Shown: positions 33,698 through 40,819 of the stretch, in pieces
Layout of the letters: each line of letters opens with the position of its first letter
Position numbering within the stretch: position 1 is the first letter of the stretch
Position numbers and translations under genes: made by a program
Notes under the pieces: model-generated
What the model saw: the letters and a program-made list of their open reading frames with translations, nothing else
Databases searched by the model: none
What the model was told of the DNA's origin: nothing
Source: Acetobacteraceae bacterium
Lineage (GTDB): Bacteria; Pseudomonadota; Alphaproteobacteria; Acetobacterales; Acetobacteraceae
Reading direction: 5' to 3'
Assembly (NCBI GenBank): GCA_027487675.1
Contig: JAIYDD010000192.1
Location: 1-64,000, forward strand
Length of the DNA: 64,000 nt

Positions 33698-33729
33698 CCC
33701 CGCCGGCCCTTACGGGTCGCGCGGGGTTT
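33698..33729. terminator. Strong hairpin between xis and replication genes
   Basis: A stem of about 12 pairs (CCCCGC/GCGGGG plus inner CGGCCC/GGGTCG, loop TTAC) is followed on the plus strand by TTTC. On the minus strand it lies just after the stop of a 28-codon ORF. It may be a terminator or attenuator separating the excisionase unit from the replication operon, or the end of a short plus-strand RNA. Confidence 0.45.
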
Positions 33730-33816
33730 CTACTGGATGTGGAGCAGCCGCAGCGCGCCGAGCAGCGCGAGCAACAGGGCGGGGCCGGCGAGCGGCGACA
33801 GGATCGCGGCGCGCAT
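33730..33816 (-). CDS. Tiny 28-aa hydrophobic protein
   Basis: This ORF starts at the TGATG junction with the excisionase gene stop and encodes MRAAILSPLAGPALLLALLG followed by ALRLLHIQ, which is a single membrane-spanning helix. Translational coupling supports expression. It has no homologue I can name; it could be a small membrane effector or only a coupling leader. Confidence 0.4.
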   Translation of the reverse strand: MRAAILSPLAGPALLLALLGALRLLHIQ

Positions 33817-34043
33817 CACGCGGCGGCCTGCCCGGCGAGCAGGCCGCGAAGGCTGGCAGCGCAAACCAGCGTCCGCCCGCCGACCTTGAAGAACCGCAGC
33901 CGCCCGGCTTTCTCGTGGCGGCGTAGCGTCGCGACACTCAGGCCGGTAGCGCCGGCAGCGGCGGACAGCGTGTAAGAGAGGCGTTCAAGCGAAGCAGTCG
34001 GAAGCGGCGGCTTCGCCGGCATCGCCGTGTTGAGAGAGGGCAT
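33816..34043 (-). CDS. AlpA/excisionase-like HTH protein of element B
   Basis: A 75-aa protein with a MerR/excisionase-type HTH: AAAGATGLSVATLRRHEKAG, then the wing LRFFKVGGRTLV and ASLRGLLAGQ. AAAGGTGA precedes the ATG at 34043; an upstream ATG at 34061 is less well placed. It would direct excision or activate the replication genes of element B, as the equivalent gene does in PICIs. Confidence 0.72.
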   Translation of the reverse strand: MPSLNTAMPAKPPLPTASLERLSYTLSAAAGATGLSVATLRRHEKAGRLRFFKVGGRTLVCAASLRGLLAGQAAA

Positions 34044-34098
34044 CGCGTCACCTTTCTGCATGGCGCGTCATGGCGCGTGCAGAGGTGTGGCGATGGAC

Positions 34099-34902
34099 TT
34101 ACCCTAGGAACAATCGGCCCGTTTCGAGGTCGGTTTGTAGGGATCGCCAGCCTCGCCAGCCGAAGCCCTCACGCTCAAGGCGTTCGATCCGCTTCTCCAC
34201 TTGTTCCGGCGATAGCCTCTTGCCGTCGGGCAGCCGTGCGCTGCGATACAGGTCCGCGAGGAAGGCGGCGGCGACCGGCCTTAGCGGCTTGCCACCGCGC
34301 GGCGTGCCGTTGCGCGCGCGCGGCGAGCCGGTCGCGATCCGCGCCGCCATGCACGCGCCGAACAGCACCGCGGTATCCCACTCTGGGAGCCGGCTGCGTT
34401 GCCCCTCCATGATCGCCTTTGGAAGATGGAACGGGCCGTAAATGAAGTGATGCGCCTGCCCGCCGAATACATACTTCGGGTGTGAGGGGATTTTCTTCTC
34501 CATCTCGCGGAGGAGGAATGCAAGCGCGGCAACCGGGTCAGTTGTCCCTTCGGCTGTTCGCGGCCAGAAAACATGAGCGTCAAATTGTTCTTCGGTGGCC
34601 TTCACCGCCCTGAGGACAGCAAGGAAAAAGCTGTCGGATATGTCACCGCCCTCCAATTCCGCGGCGAGGTCGGAAGCGAGTTTACGGGCGCGCGCAAGCC
34701 TGTCGCGCAACGTCCGCTCCGCTGCCCGATTGCTCTCGAATGGGCAGAGGCATTCTTTTTCGCGCCACGCGAGCGCCCTCGGAGCGTCTGCCATGAGCAA
34801 CCCCAGGACATGGGCAGCCTGGTGGCGCGTAACCTCGCCGCGCCGAGTGGCGCGGTCCAACGCGTCTCGGGTCCGGCTGTAAACGATAGCCTTGACGGCC
34901 AT
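34099..34902 (-). CDS. Hypothetical protein of element B
   Basis: A 267-aa protein with no family I recognise. It has an N-terminal helical part (AIVYSRTRDALDRATRRGEV), a charged middle (RDRLARARKLASDLAAELEG), and a C-terminal part with PVAAALAFLLREMEKKIPSH, KPLRPVAAAFLADLYRSARL, and SPEQVEKRIERLEREGFGWR. There are no membrane segments. GC content is slightly lower than flanking genes. It sits between the integrase and excisionase genes, a position often held by regulators or defence cargo in satellites. Confidence 0.6.
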   Translation of the reverse strand: MAVKAIVYSRTRDALDRATRRGEVTRHQAAHVLGLLMADAPRALAWREKECLCPFESNRAAERTLRDRLARARKLASDLAAELEGGDISDSFFLAVLRAVKATEEQFDAHVFWPRTAEGTTDPVAALAFLLREMEKKIPSHPKYVFGGQAHHFIYGPFHLPKAIMEGQRSRLPEWDTAVLFGACMAARIATGSPRARNGTPRGGKPLRPVAAAFLADLYRSARLPDGKRLSPEQVEKRIERLEREGFGWRGWRSLQTDLETGRLFLG

Positions 34903-35035
34903 GCACGCGCCTCCGCGCGCTCCGCGATGCAGGTCGGCGGGGCAGCCCGGCGCGGAGGGTCCGGGCGTTCGGGGGCCAGCCTAGCCCCGCCGATGTCGAG
35001 AATAGCCGTTAGGAAGCCGTAAGGTTCGCGTCTCG

Positions 35036-36415
35036 TCAGCCGGCCTTGCGGCGGCGCAGCGGCACCGGAGCCGCCTTGTGAGGAGCGGCGAAGCAATGGC
35101 CTGCCCAAGCCTCCATAAGAGGCCGGCGGCGCTCCAAGAGGTCGGACCGGCGATAAGCGGCGGACACCTTGTTGCCGACTTCATGCGCGAGCGCCCGCTC
35201 TGCGGCCTCCCGTTCGGTCGGGCGGGTGTCGTCAACCCAGGTGGAGAATGTGGCGCGGAAGCCGTGCGGCACGGCGCCCCGCCCGTCCGGGTCGCGCCAG
35301 GGCAGCGGCGCGCCGTCCAGCCGGGCTTCGTTCATGCGCCGGATGACGGCGGACAACGCCATGTCCGACAGAGGCGTTGTTAGGGTCGCACTCGGGAAGA
35401 TCAGCGCATCGCCGCGCAGCGCAGCACGGCGGGGAAGTTCCTCCGCGGTCACGTCCTGCCCGGTGGTCAGCTTGTAGGCTTGCACCAGCACGGCCAGCGC
35501 CGCGTCGGACAGCGGGACACGATGCGGTTCCACGTCCGCCGCCTTCTTCGCCTTCATGCGCTCGCCCGGGACCGTCCAGACCGCGCCGCCGTCGAAGCTG
35601 AGTTCGGACCACCGCGCGCAGCGGACTTCGTTGGAGCGCAGCGCCGTGAGAATGGCAAAGCGCAACGCCAGCGGCGCGAGGCCGGGCATCTTGTCGAGCG
35701 CCACCATGAAGGCGGGCATCTTCTGCCAGGGCAGGGAGGGTTGCTTGCGTCCGCCTGGAAGGCGCGGCAGCCCGGCATGGCGCAGCATCCGCGCGTCGGC
35801 GGGGTTGTCATTGGCCCGCATGCCATGCGCGGCGGCATAGCGGAGTATCGTGCCGATCCGGCGCAACACCTTCCGCCCCGTCGCCGGGCGCGATTGCCAA
35901 ACCCCTTGAATGGCCCGCATGACCGCGGCGCGGTCTATTTCCGCGACGGGCATGTTGCCGAGTGTCGGATGCGCGTGAACGTCGAGCGAGGTGCGCCAGA
36001 GGTCCGCCGTCCGATCGCTTTTCCACTCAGGCGACAGGGCCTTGATGCATGCTTCCGACACGGCGCGGAACGTGCGGGCCTTGGCTTCCTCCGCCGCGCG
36101 CGCCTCGGCCTCGCGTGCGGCCTTCCGGGCGGCAGCCTCGGCCTCGCGCGCGGCAATGGGGTCCGTGCCGCGTTCGGCCAGCTTACGGGCGGCTTCTGCC
36201 CGCTCACGGGCTTCCTTCAAGCTGACGGTCGGATAGCCGCCCAGCCCCATGTCTCGACGCTTGCCGTCCACCGTCAGGCGGCAAAGCCAAATTTTCGCGC
36301 CGGAGGGCTTCACCTCCAACAGCAGTCCACCGCCGTCTGACACGCGATAGGGCGCGCCGCGGGGCTTCAAGGCGTCAATCGTCTTTACGTCGAGCGAGTT
36401 GCCCTTGCGCGGCAT
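35036..36415 (-). CDS. P4-type tyrosine integrase of element B
   Basis: A 459-aa integrase of the P4/DUF4102 class. The N-terminal arm-binding domain is LDVKTIDALKPRGAPYRVSD with GGLLLEVKPSGAKIWLCR and GLGGYPTVSLKEARERAE. Catalytic residues are Arg in LTALRSNEVRCARW, the HGFR box in VPHGFRATFSTW, and Tyr in KVSAAYRRSD (about residue 421). The start at 36415 has GGAG seven bases upstream. It differs completely from the integrase of element A but targets the same tRNA-Glu. Confidence 0.92.
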   Translation of the reverse strand: MPRKGNSLDVKTIDALKPRGAPYRVSDGGGLLLEVKPSGAKIWLCRLTVDGKRRDMGLGGYPTVSLKEARERAEAARKLAERGTDPIAAREAEAAARKAAREAEARAAEEAKARTFRAVSEACIKALSPEWKSDRTADLWRTSLDVHAHPTLGNMPVAEIDRAAVMRAIQGVWQSRPATGRKVLRRIGTILRYAAAHGMRANDNPADARMLRHAGLPRLPGGRKQPSLPWQKMPAFMVALDKMPGLAPLALRFAILTALRSNEVRCARWSELSFDGGAVWTVPGERMKAKKAADVEPHRVPLSDAALAVLVQAYKLTTGQDVTAEELPRRAALRGDALIFPSATLTTPLSDMALSAVIRRMNEARLDGAPLPWRDPDGRGAVPHGFRATFSTWVDDTRPTEREAAERALAHEVGNKVSAAYRRSDLLERRRPLMEAWAGHCFAAPHKAAPVPLRRRKAG

Positions 36416-36446
36416 GGGGGCTCCGGAGGCGGGGGCGGCTGGCGTT

Positions 36447-36483
36447 GTGGGGTCTAGGAAGTGGCCCCCACAATAGACCCCAC
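36447..36483. promoter_or_regulatory. Inverted repeat upstream of the element B integrase
   Basis: A perfect 10-bp inverted repeat, GTGGGGTCTA / TAGACCCCAC, with a 17-base spacer lies 31 bases before the integrase start. It is a candidate operator or integrase/Xis arm-binding site in the right recombination arm. Confidence 0.5.
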
Positions 36484-36598
36484 ACTCAACATGCGCCAGC
36501 CTGAAACATCCTGCGCCGCAATGATCAGTAGGCCGTTGACAAACAACAGCGTATCCCAGCCTGAGGGTCCAACGTGACGCAACCTGAAAGGGGGTAAT

Positions 36599-36618
36599 GG
36601 CGTCCCTATGGGACGCCA
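36599..36618 (+). repeat. Right attachment site of element B
   Basis: Positions 36604-36618 match the last 15 bases of tRNA-Glu (acceptor strand plus CCA). The site sits in a perfect palindrome GGCGTCCC-TAT-GGGACGCC (36599-36617). The short match fits a crossover at the very 3' end of the tRNA, unlike element A. Confidence 0.7.
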
Positions 36619-36630
36619 CTTCCACTTGTT

Positions 36631-37164
36631 CTAACCTGTCTTGCCGCACGGCTGCCGCGCCGTTAGGCGCAGGGTGTCCGCCAGGTGGAGCCGCTCGAGC
36701 AGCATCGGGATGGCGGTGATCTCGTTGCTCTTGCTGCCGACCGTCTGCTGGCCGAGCACCAGGCGCTGGCGGGTGGCCCAGGCGCTGACCGCATGCAGCG
36801 GGTGATCCTCGCCGCGACGGGCCCGGCGCGAGGTCTTGCCGTCGATGGCGACGCTGTCGGGTTCGTCCTCGCGCAGGCCCTCGACCCAGGTGGCGAAGCA
36901 GGCGCCGAAGATGTCCGGATCGAGCGCGTTGATGACATCGTTCAGCGTGTCATGCGAGGGGATGCCGCGGCGGCACGGCAGCAGGGTGCGAAGGAACTCC
37001 AGCTTCTGCCGGCCCCACAGCCGCATCTCCACGAAGTCCTCCGCGCCAGCCAGCGTCGCACACAGCACCAGCAGCATCGCCTCCGGCAGCGGATACAGCA
37101 CCTTGCCCGCCTGCCGCGGATCGTCGAGCGCCGAAACGTGGTCGGACAGGGCCAGCCCAGCCAT
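36631..37164 (-). pseudogene. Truncated ISAs1-family transposase
   Basis: A 177-codon fragment of an ISAs1-type DDE transposase. The N-terminal DUF4372-like part is intact (DDPRQAGKVLYPLPEAMLLV, GIPSHDTLNDVINALDP), followed by the first catalytic region AIDGKTSRRA and HAVSAWATRQRLVLGQQTVG. Similarity stops after AIPMLLERL; the rest of the roughly 370-aa enzyme, with the other catalytic residues, is missing. The fragment ends 13 bases from the attachment site of element B. The remnant is inactive, and no intact terminal inverted repeats were found. Confidence 0.8.
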
Positions 37165-37387
37165 CGGAACACCTCATTCACCAAGGCGTCCCATGAATCA
37201 GACTTCCGGACGCGCCGGAATCCCACAGGCGTCCAGGCGATCGCCCTGGGGTGAGCCTGGGGGTTGTTGCGCGGCGACCACTTATCTTCGTATACGATGA
37301 TATCCAGGTGTATGCTCGCGGGAGTTGCCCTTCCACCGGGTGTTCCACCCTCGATCCCCCCGCCACCCGGCAAATCGAGGGAACGTC

Positions 37388-38788
37388 ATGAGCACCACCT
37401 ACGCCACCGATCATACCGCCTCAGAATCTAATTCCGGCATCTCGGCCGAGACCATGGCGCCGGAGGCGATGCCCGATCCGGGCGCCGCCGAGGCCGGTGT
37501 CGAGAGCGGGCCGTCGGATGCCGGCATCAACGACCGCCTGGGCCACGAGCGCATGGCCAATACCGGCGGCCCGGGGGCCGTCGCCGCCGCCGACGAGGGG
37601 GGTACCGATTCCGAGAGCGGAGACGAGGCCGGAGCGGAATCCGACTTCGAGAGCGGCACGGATTGGAGCCCCGACGGCCGCTTCCCGACCGAGAGCGCGG
37701 CCGAGGAGGCGGTGGTGGACGCCTACTTCGCGGAAGCGGCGACGAGCCCCGAGGAGATGTCGGAGTTCTTCCCGCTGATCGCGGCGCTGATCCCGGTGAT
37801 CAAGGCGGCGGTGCCGACGCTGATCGGGGCGCTCGCGCAGCAGGGCGCTTCCGCCGCGACCCGGGCCGTCGCCGGCGCGGCCCAGCGCGCCGGAGCGGCC
37901 GCCGTCCAGGGCGCGGTCCGCGCGGCTGTGCCACGCGCCGGGCAGGCGCTCGTGCAGATGCAGCAGGCGGCCCGGCAGATGCTCGCGTTGCCCGGCGTGC
38001 CGGCGCAGCTCAAGCCGCTGCTGCAGCAGATCGTCGCGCGGCGCGAATTCGGCGACGGAAGCGAGGCCGAGGGCATCGAGGCGGATCCCGACGCCCTGGC
38101 GCGCGCGCTGCAGGTGGCGGAGGTGGTGCTGGGCGTGGACGACCGGCGCCGCGTGACCCCTGCCAGCGCCGCGCCATGGAACCGGATCTGCCACCTGCGC
38201 ATCCGTGCAGCGAACGGGCAGCTGTTCCTTGGCACCGGCTTCTTCGTGAACCGCCGCACGGTGATCACCGCCGGGCACTGCGTCTTCATGCCGAGCCAGG
38301 GCGGCTGGCCGCGGGAGATCCAGGTGAGCCAGGGCCGCGACGACGGCAGCACGCCGTTCGGCACCGTCACCGCGACCAGCTTCCGCACGGTGCGTGGCTG
38401 GGCGATCAACCGGCGACGCGAATACGACTATGGCGCGATCATCCTGCCGCGCACCTACGTGCAGCGCGCCGCCTCCTTCGCCTTCGCCGCACGCGGCGAC
38501 GTGGAGCTGAAGGGGCGCAAGCTGAACCTGGCCGGCTACCCTGGCGACAAGCCGCCGGGGACCATGTGGTACCATGGCCGCGTCTCCACCGGCGTCTCGT
38601 CGCGCGTCATCACCTATGACATCGACACGGCAGGCGGGCAGTCCGGCTCGCCGGTCTGGCAGCGGCAGGGCGCGCAGCGCACCGTGGTGGGCATCCACAC
38701 CAACGGCGCGCAGTCCGGCAACTCCGCCACGCGGATCACGCAGCCGGTCTTCGCCAACCTGATGGCGTGGCGCCAGGAAGGGGAGTGA
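37388..38788 (+). CDS. Trypsin-like serine protease with N-terminal acidic and hydrophobic modules
   Basis: A 466-aa protein. The C-terminal 200 residues are a chymotrypsin/V8-like protease domain with a full triad: His297 in TAGHC, Asp347 in YDYGAIIL, and Ser419 in GGQSGSPVW. The N-terminal 115 residues are acidic and disordered (ESGDEAGAESDFESGTDW). Then comes EFFPLIAALIPVIKAAVPTL, followed by an Ala-rich amphipathic stretch to residue 210. No signal peptide is seen, so export would need another route. It lies five bases upstream of the next gene. The N-terminal layout recalls modular effector-like or carrier-associated proteins, which is inference. The promoter region 37165-37387 contains TTCCGG-ACGCG-CCGGAA at 37204. 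Confidence 0.85.
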   Translation: MSTTYATDHTASESNSGISAETMAPEAMPDPGAAEAGVESGPSDAGINDRLGHERMANTGGPGAVAAADEGGTDSESGDEAGAESDFESGTDWSPDGRFPTESAAEEAVVDAYFAEAATSPEEMSEFFPLIAALIPVIKAAVPTLIGALAQQGASAATRAVAGAAQRAGAAAVQGAVRAAVPRAGQALVQMQQAARQMLALPGVPAQLKPLLQQIVARREFGDGSEAEGIEADPDALARALQVAEVVLGVDDRRRVTPASAAPWNRICHLRIRAANGQLFLGTGFFVNRRTVITAGHCVFMPSQGGWPREIQVSQGRDDGSTPFGTVTATSFRTVRGWAINRRREYDYGAIILPRTYVQRAASFAFAARGDVELKGRKLNLAGYPGDKPPGTMWYHGRVSTGVSSRVITYDIDTAGGQSGSPVWQRQGAQRTVVGIHTNGAQSGNSATRITQPVFANLMAWRQEGE

Positions 38789-38792
38789 CGGC

Positions 38793-39278
38793 GTGTCCGG
38801 CGCCCGACGTGCGACGAGTGGCCCGCGGCGTCCCGCCGCGGGCCGGGCAGCGGCCAATGACGAGCCCGAGATCCGCAGCGGCCGCCTGGAAGGCCGTGTG
38901 GTGGATGCAGAGGGGCAGCCGGTGCCGGGTGCGCAGGTCCTGATCGCCTCCGGGCCGGCGCATGCCGACATCGCGATGGAAACCGGGCCGGGTGGCTGCT
39001 TCGACTACGGTCTCCTGGAGGCGGGACGCTATCTGCTGACCGTCTATGCCACGGGATACCAGCCGCGCAGCGCCGATGTGCGGGTGGTGCCCGGGCTGCG
39101 GGCGGACACGCTGCTCGTGCTGCGGCGGGCGGATCGCCCGCGGCAGCGCGGCCCGGAGCCGGCCCCCGTGCCGCCCTCGCGCCGTGGCGCACCAGGCGGC
39201 GGCGACCAGACGCCGGGTGGCGGCTGGTTCGCCCCCGAAGCGCCGCCCGATCCCGAGGATGAGGGGTGGGAGCGCTGA
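38793..39278 (+). CDS. Carboxypeptidase-regulatory-like domain protein
   Basis: A 161-aa protein with one CarboxypepD_reg-like beta-sandwich: LEGRVVDAEGQPVPGAQVLI near residue 33, GCFDYGLLEAGRYLLTVYATGY near residue 80. The C-terminal 55 residues are Pro/Gly-rich and disordered (GGGDQTPGGGWFAPEAPPDP). The start is GTG at 38793. It is next to the protease gene and probably co-transcribed. The beta-sandwich may be a binding or stalk module. There is no signal peptide. Confidence 0.75.
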   Translation: MSGARRATSGPRRPAAGRAAANDEPEIRSGRLEGRVVDAEGQPVPGAQVLIASGPAHADIAMETGPGGCFDYGLLEAGRYLLTVYATGYQPRSADVRVVPGLRADTLLVLRRADRPRQRGPEPAPVPPSRRGAPGGGDQTPGGGWFAPEAPPDPEDEGWER

Positions 39279-39684
39279 GACCCGATCCGCGGGGGGCAAG
39301 CTTCAGGGCGCTCCGCGCGGAGCCTCGGCGGCGGGAGGCGCGCGAAGGGCCGGATCCCCGCCCGGCGCGGGCCTCCTGCGCGAGCAGGAGATCGGAAAGC
39401 CAACCGGCATCGTCGAGCGGCTCTCGGCGCATCGCGTCCAGCGGCTTGCCGCGTCCGACCAGGCAGGCGGCGCGGGCGGGAACGCCCCGCCGGGCCGCTG
39501 CGCTTCGCGGGCATGGGGCATGCGGACCCGCCGGCGCCATGCCGGGCGGCGTCCGCGGTGCCGCGGCATCACGCCGCTGGCAATCGCCGTCGTCCCGGGC
39601 GCGGTGCTCCTGGCGCGCATATGGGGCTTGCCTAAAGAAGCCTTTCCGCGAAGATTTTGTCTCCAAGGACAGGGAGACGCTTCG
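39279..39684. other. Gap before the TctC gene, no gene seen
   Basis: This 406-base stretch has no recognisable gene. It should hold the promoter of the TctC-type receptor; a less GC-rich patch around 39630-39665 (AAAGAAGCC, GAAGATTTTG) is the most likely place. Confidence 0.45.
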
Positions 39685-40662
39685 ATGATGACCCTCACCC
39701 GCCGCAGCCTTGCGGCCCTGCCGCTGGCCGGCCTCGCCGCGCCCGCGCTGGCGCAGGGCAACTACCCGACCCGGCCGCCGCGCTGGATCGTGCCCTGGGC
39801 TGCCGGCGGCTCCTCGGACTTCGTCGCGCGCCTCGTCGCCCAGGGCATCAGCGGCCCGCTCGGCCAGAACATCGTGGTCGAGAACCGCGCCGGCGGCGCC
39901 ACCATCCCGGCGACCGAGACCTTCGTGCGCGCGCCGGCCGACGGCTACACCCTGTTCTCGGCCGACCTGACGGGCCTCGTCTTCATCCCGGCCATGTCGC
40001 AGCGCATCCCCTACGACCCGCAGCGCGACATCCGCATCGTGCACGGCATGGGTCGCTTCCCCTACATGCTGCTCGTCCACCCCTCCTTCCCGGCGAACAC
40101 GCTGCAGGAGTTCATCGCGCAGTGCCGCGCGCGGCCGGGCCAGGTCTCCGTCTCCCATGCCGGCGTCGGCTCGCCGAACCATCTCGGGATCGAGCGGCTG
40201 GTCCGCGCGGCGCGGATCGAGGTGAACCAGGTCTCCTACCGCGGCGGCGCGCCGGCGCTGCAGGACACCATCGCGGGCGTGGTGAATGGCTGCTTCAGCG
40301 ACGTCGCGGTCGCGGTCCAGGCGATCCAGACCGGCCAGGTCAAGGCGCTCGGCACCTCGATGCCGGCGCGCGTCGGCACCTTCCCGAACGTGCCGACCTT
40401 CGATGAGCAGGGCGTGCAGAACGCGCAGATCTACGCCTGGAACAGCGTGGCCGTGCATGCGAACACGCCCGAGCCGATCGTCCGCCGGCTGGAGGCGGAG
40501 GTGCGACGCATCGTGCAGGGCGAGGACTTCATCACCCGCCTGCGCGGCCTGGCGCTCGAGCCGAACAACCTCGGCACCGACCAGATGCTCGCGCTGGTGC
40601 GCCAGGAAGTCGCGACCTGGCAGCCGCTGATCCGCGAACTCGGCATCAGCCTCGACAGCTGA
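39685..40662 (+). CDS. TctC/Bug-family tripartite tricarboxylate transporter receptor
   Basis: A 325-aa periplasmic substrate-binding protein. The leader MMTLTRRSLAALPLAGLAAP has a twin-arginine-like pair and a cleavage site near LAQG. The mature protein has the Bug pattern: YPTRPPRWIVPWAAGGSSD, IVVENRAGGATIPATE, and SPNHLGIERLVRAARIEVNQ. No tctA/tctB genes are next to it, as is common for orphan Bug proteins. It should bind a carboxylate or amino-acid-like ligand for the catabolic region downstream. GGAG precedes the ATG at 39685. Confidence 0.9.
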   Translation: MMTLTRRSLAALPLAGLAAPALAQGNYPTRPPRWIVPWAAGGSSDFVARLVAQGISGPLGQNIVVENRAGGATIPATETFVRAPADGYTLFSADLTGLVFIPAMSQRIPYDPQRDIRIVHGMGRFPYMLLVHPSFPANTLQEFIAQCRARPGQVSVSHAGVGSPNHLGIERLVRAARIEVNQVSYRGGAPALQDTIAGVVNGCFSDVAVAVQAIQTGQVKALGTSMPARVGTFPNVPTFDEQGVQNAQIYAWNSVAVHANTPEPIVRRLEAEVRRIVQGEDFITRLRGLALEPNNLGTDQMLALVRQEVATWQPLIRELGISLDS

Positions 40663-40819
40663 GCGGATGCGCGAGGGCGGCCTTCCCCTGCCGGGGGGCC
40701 GCCCCATGCGGCGCGCGCCGGCCCCGGCTTTCCGGGGTGGTGCGGTGGCGCCGCTTCCGCATAGGATGGACGCAGCGCGATCCGGTGTTCGGATCGCGCA
40801 CAAATCTGCGTCGGGACGG

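Larger units (their letters stand above)
28340..36618. mobile_element. Integrative element B (PICI-like satellite), about 8.3 kb
   Basis: The element is bounded on the left by the tRNA 3' end within the junction site and on the right by a 15-bp copy of the same end (36604-36618). From right to left on the minus strand it carries a P4-type integrase, an unknown gene, an AlpA/Xis-like gene, a winged-helix gene, a prim-pol-like primase, a DUF3631 ATPase, a repeat cluster, two small genes and an HTH gene at the left end; a lipoprotein gene faces the other way. Two direct copies of TACCCCCAT (28409, 28421) near the left end could be integrase arm sites. It has no virion structural gene. The replication proteins differ from those of element A, so B is not a duplicate of A. 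Confidence 0.72.

Noticed and set aside
36631-37164. An active insertion sequence
   Set aside because: The transposase lacks its C-terminal half and no terminal inverted repeats were recognised.
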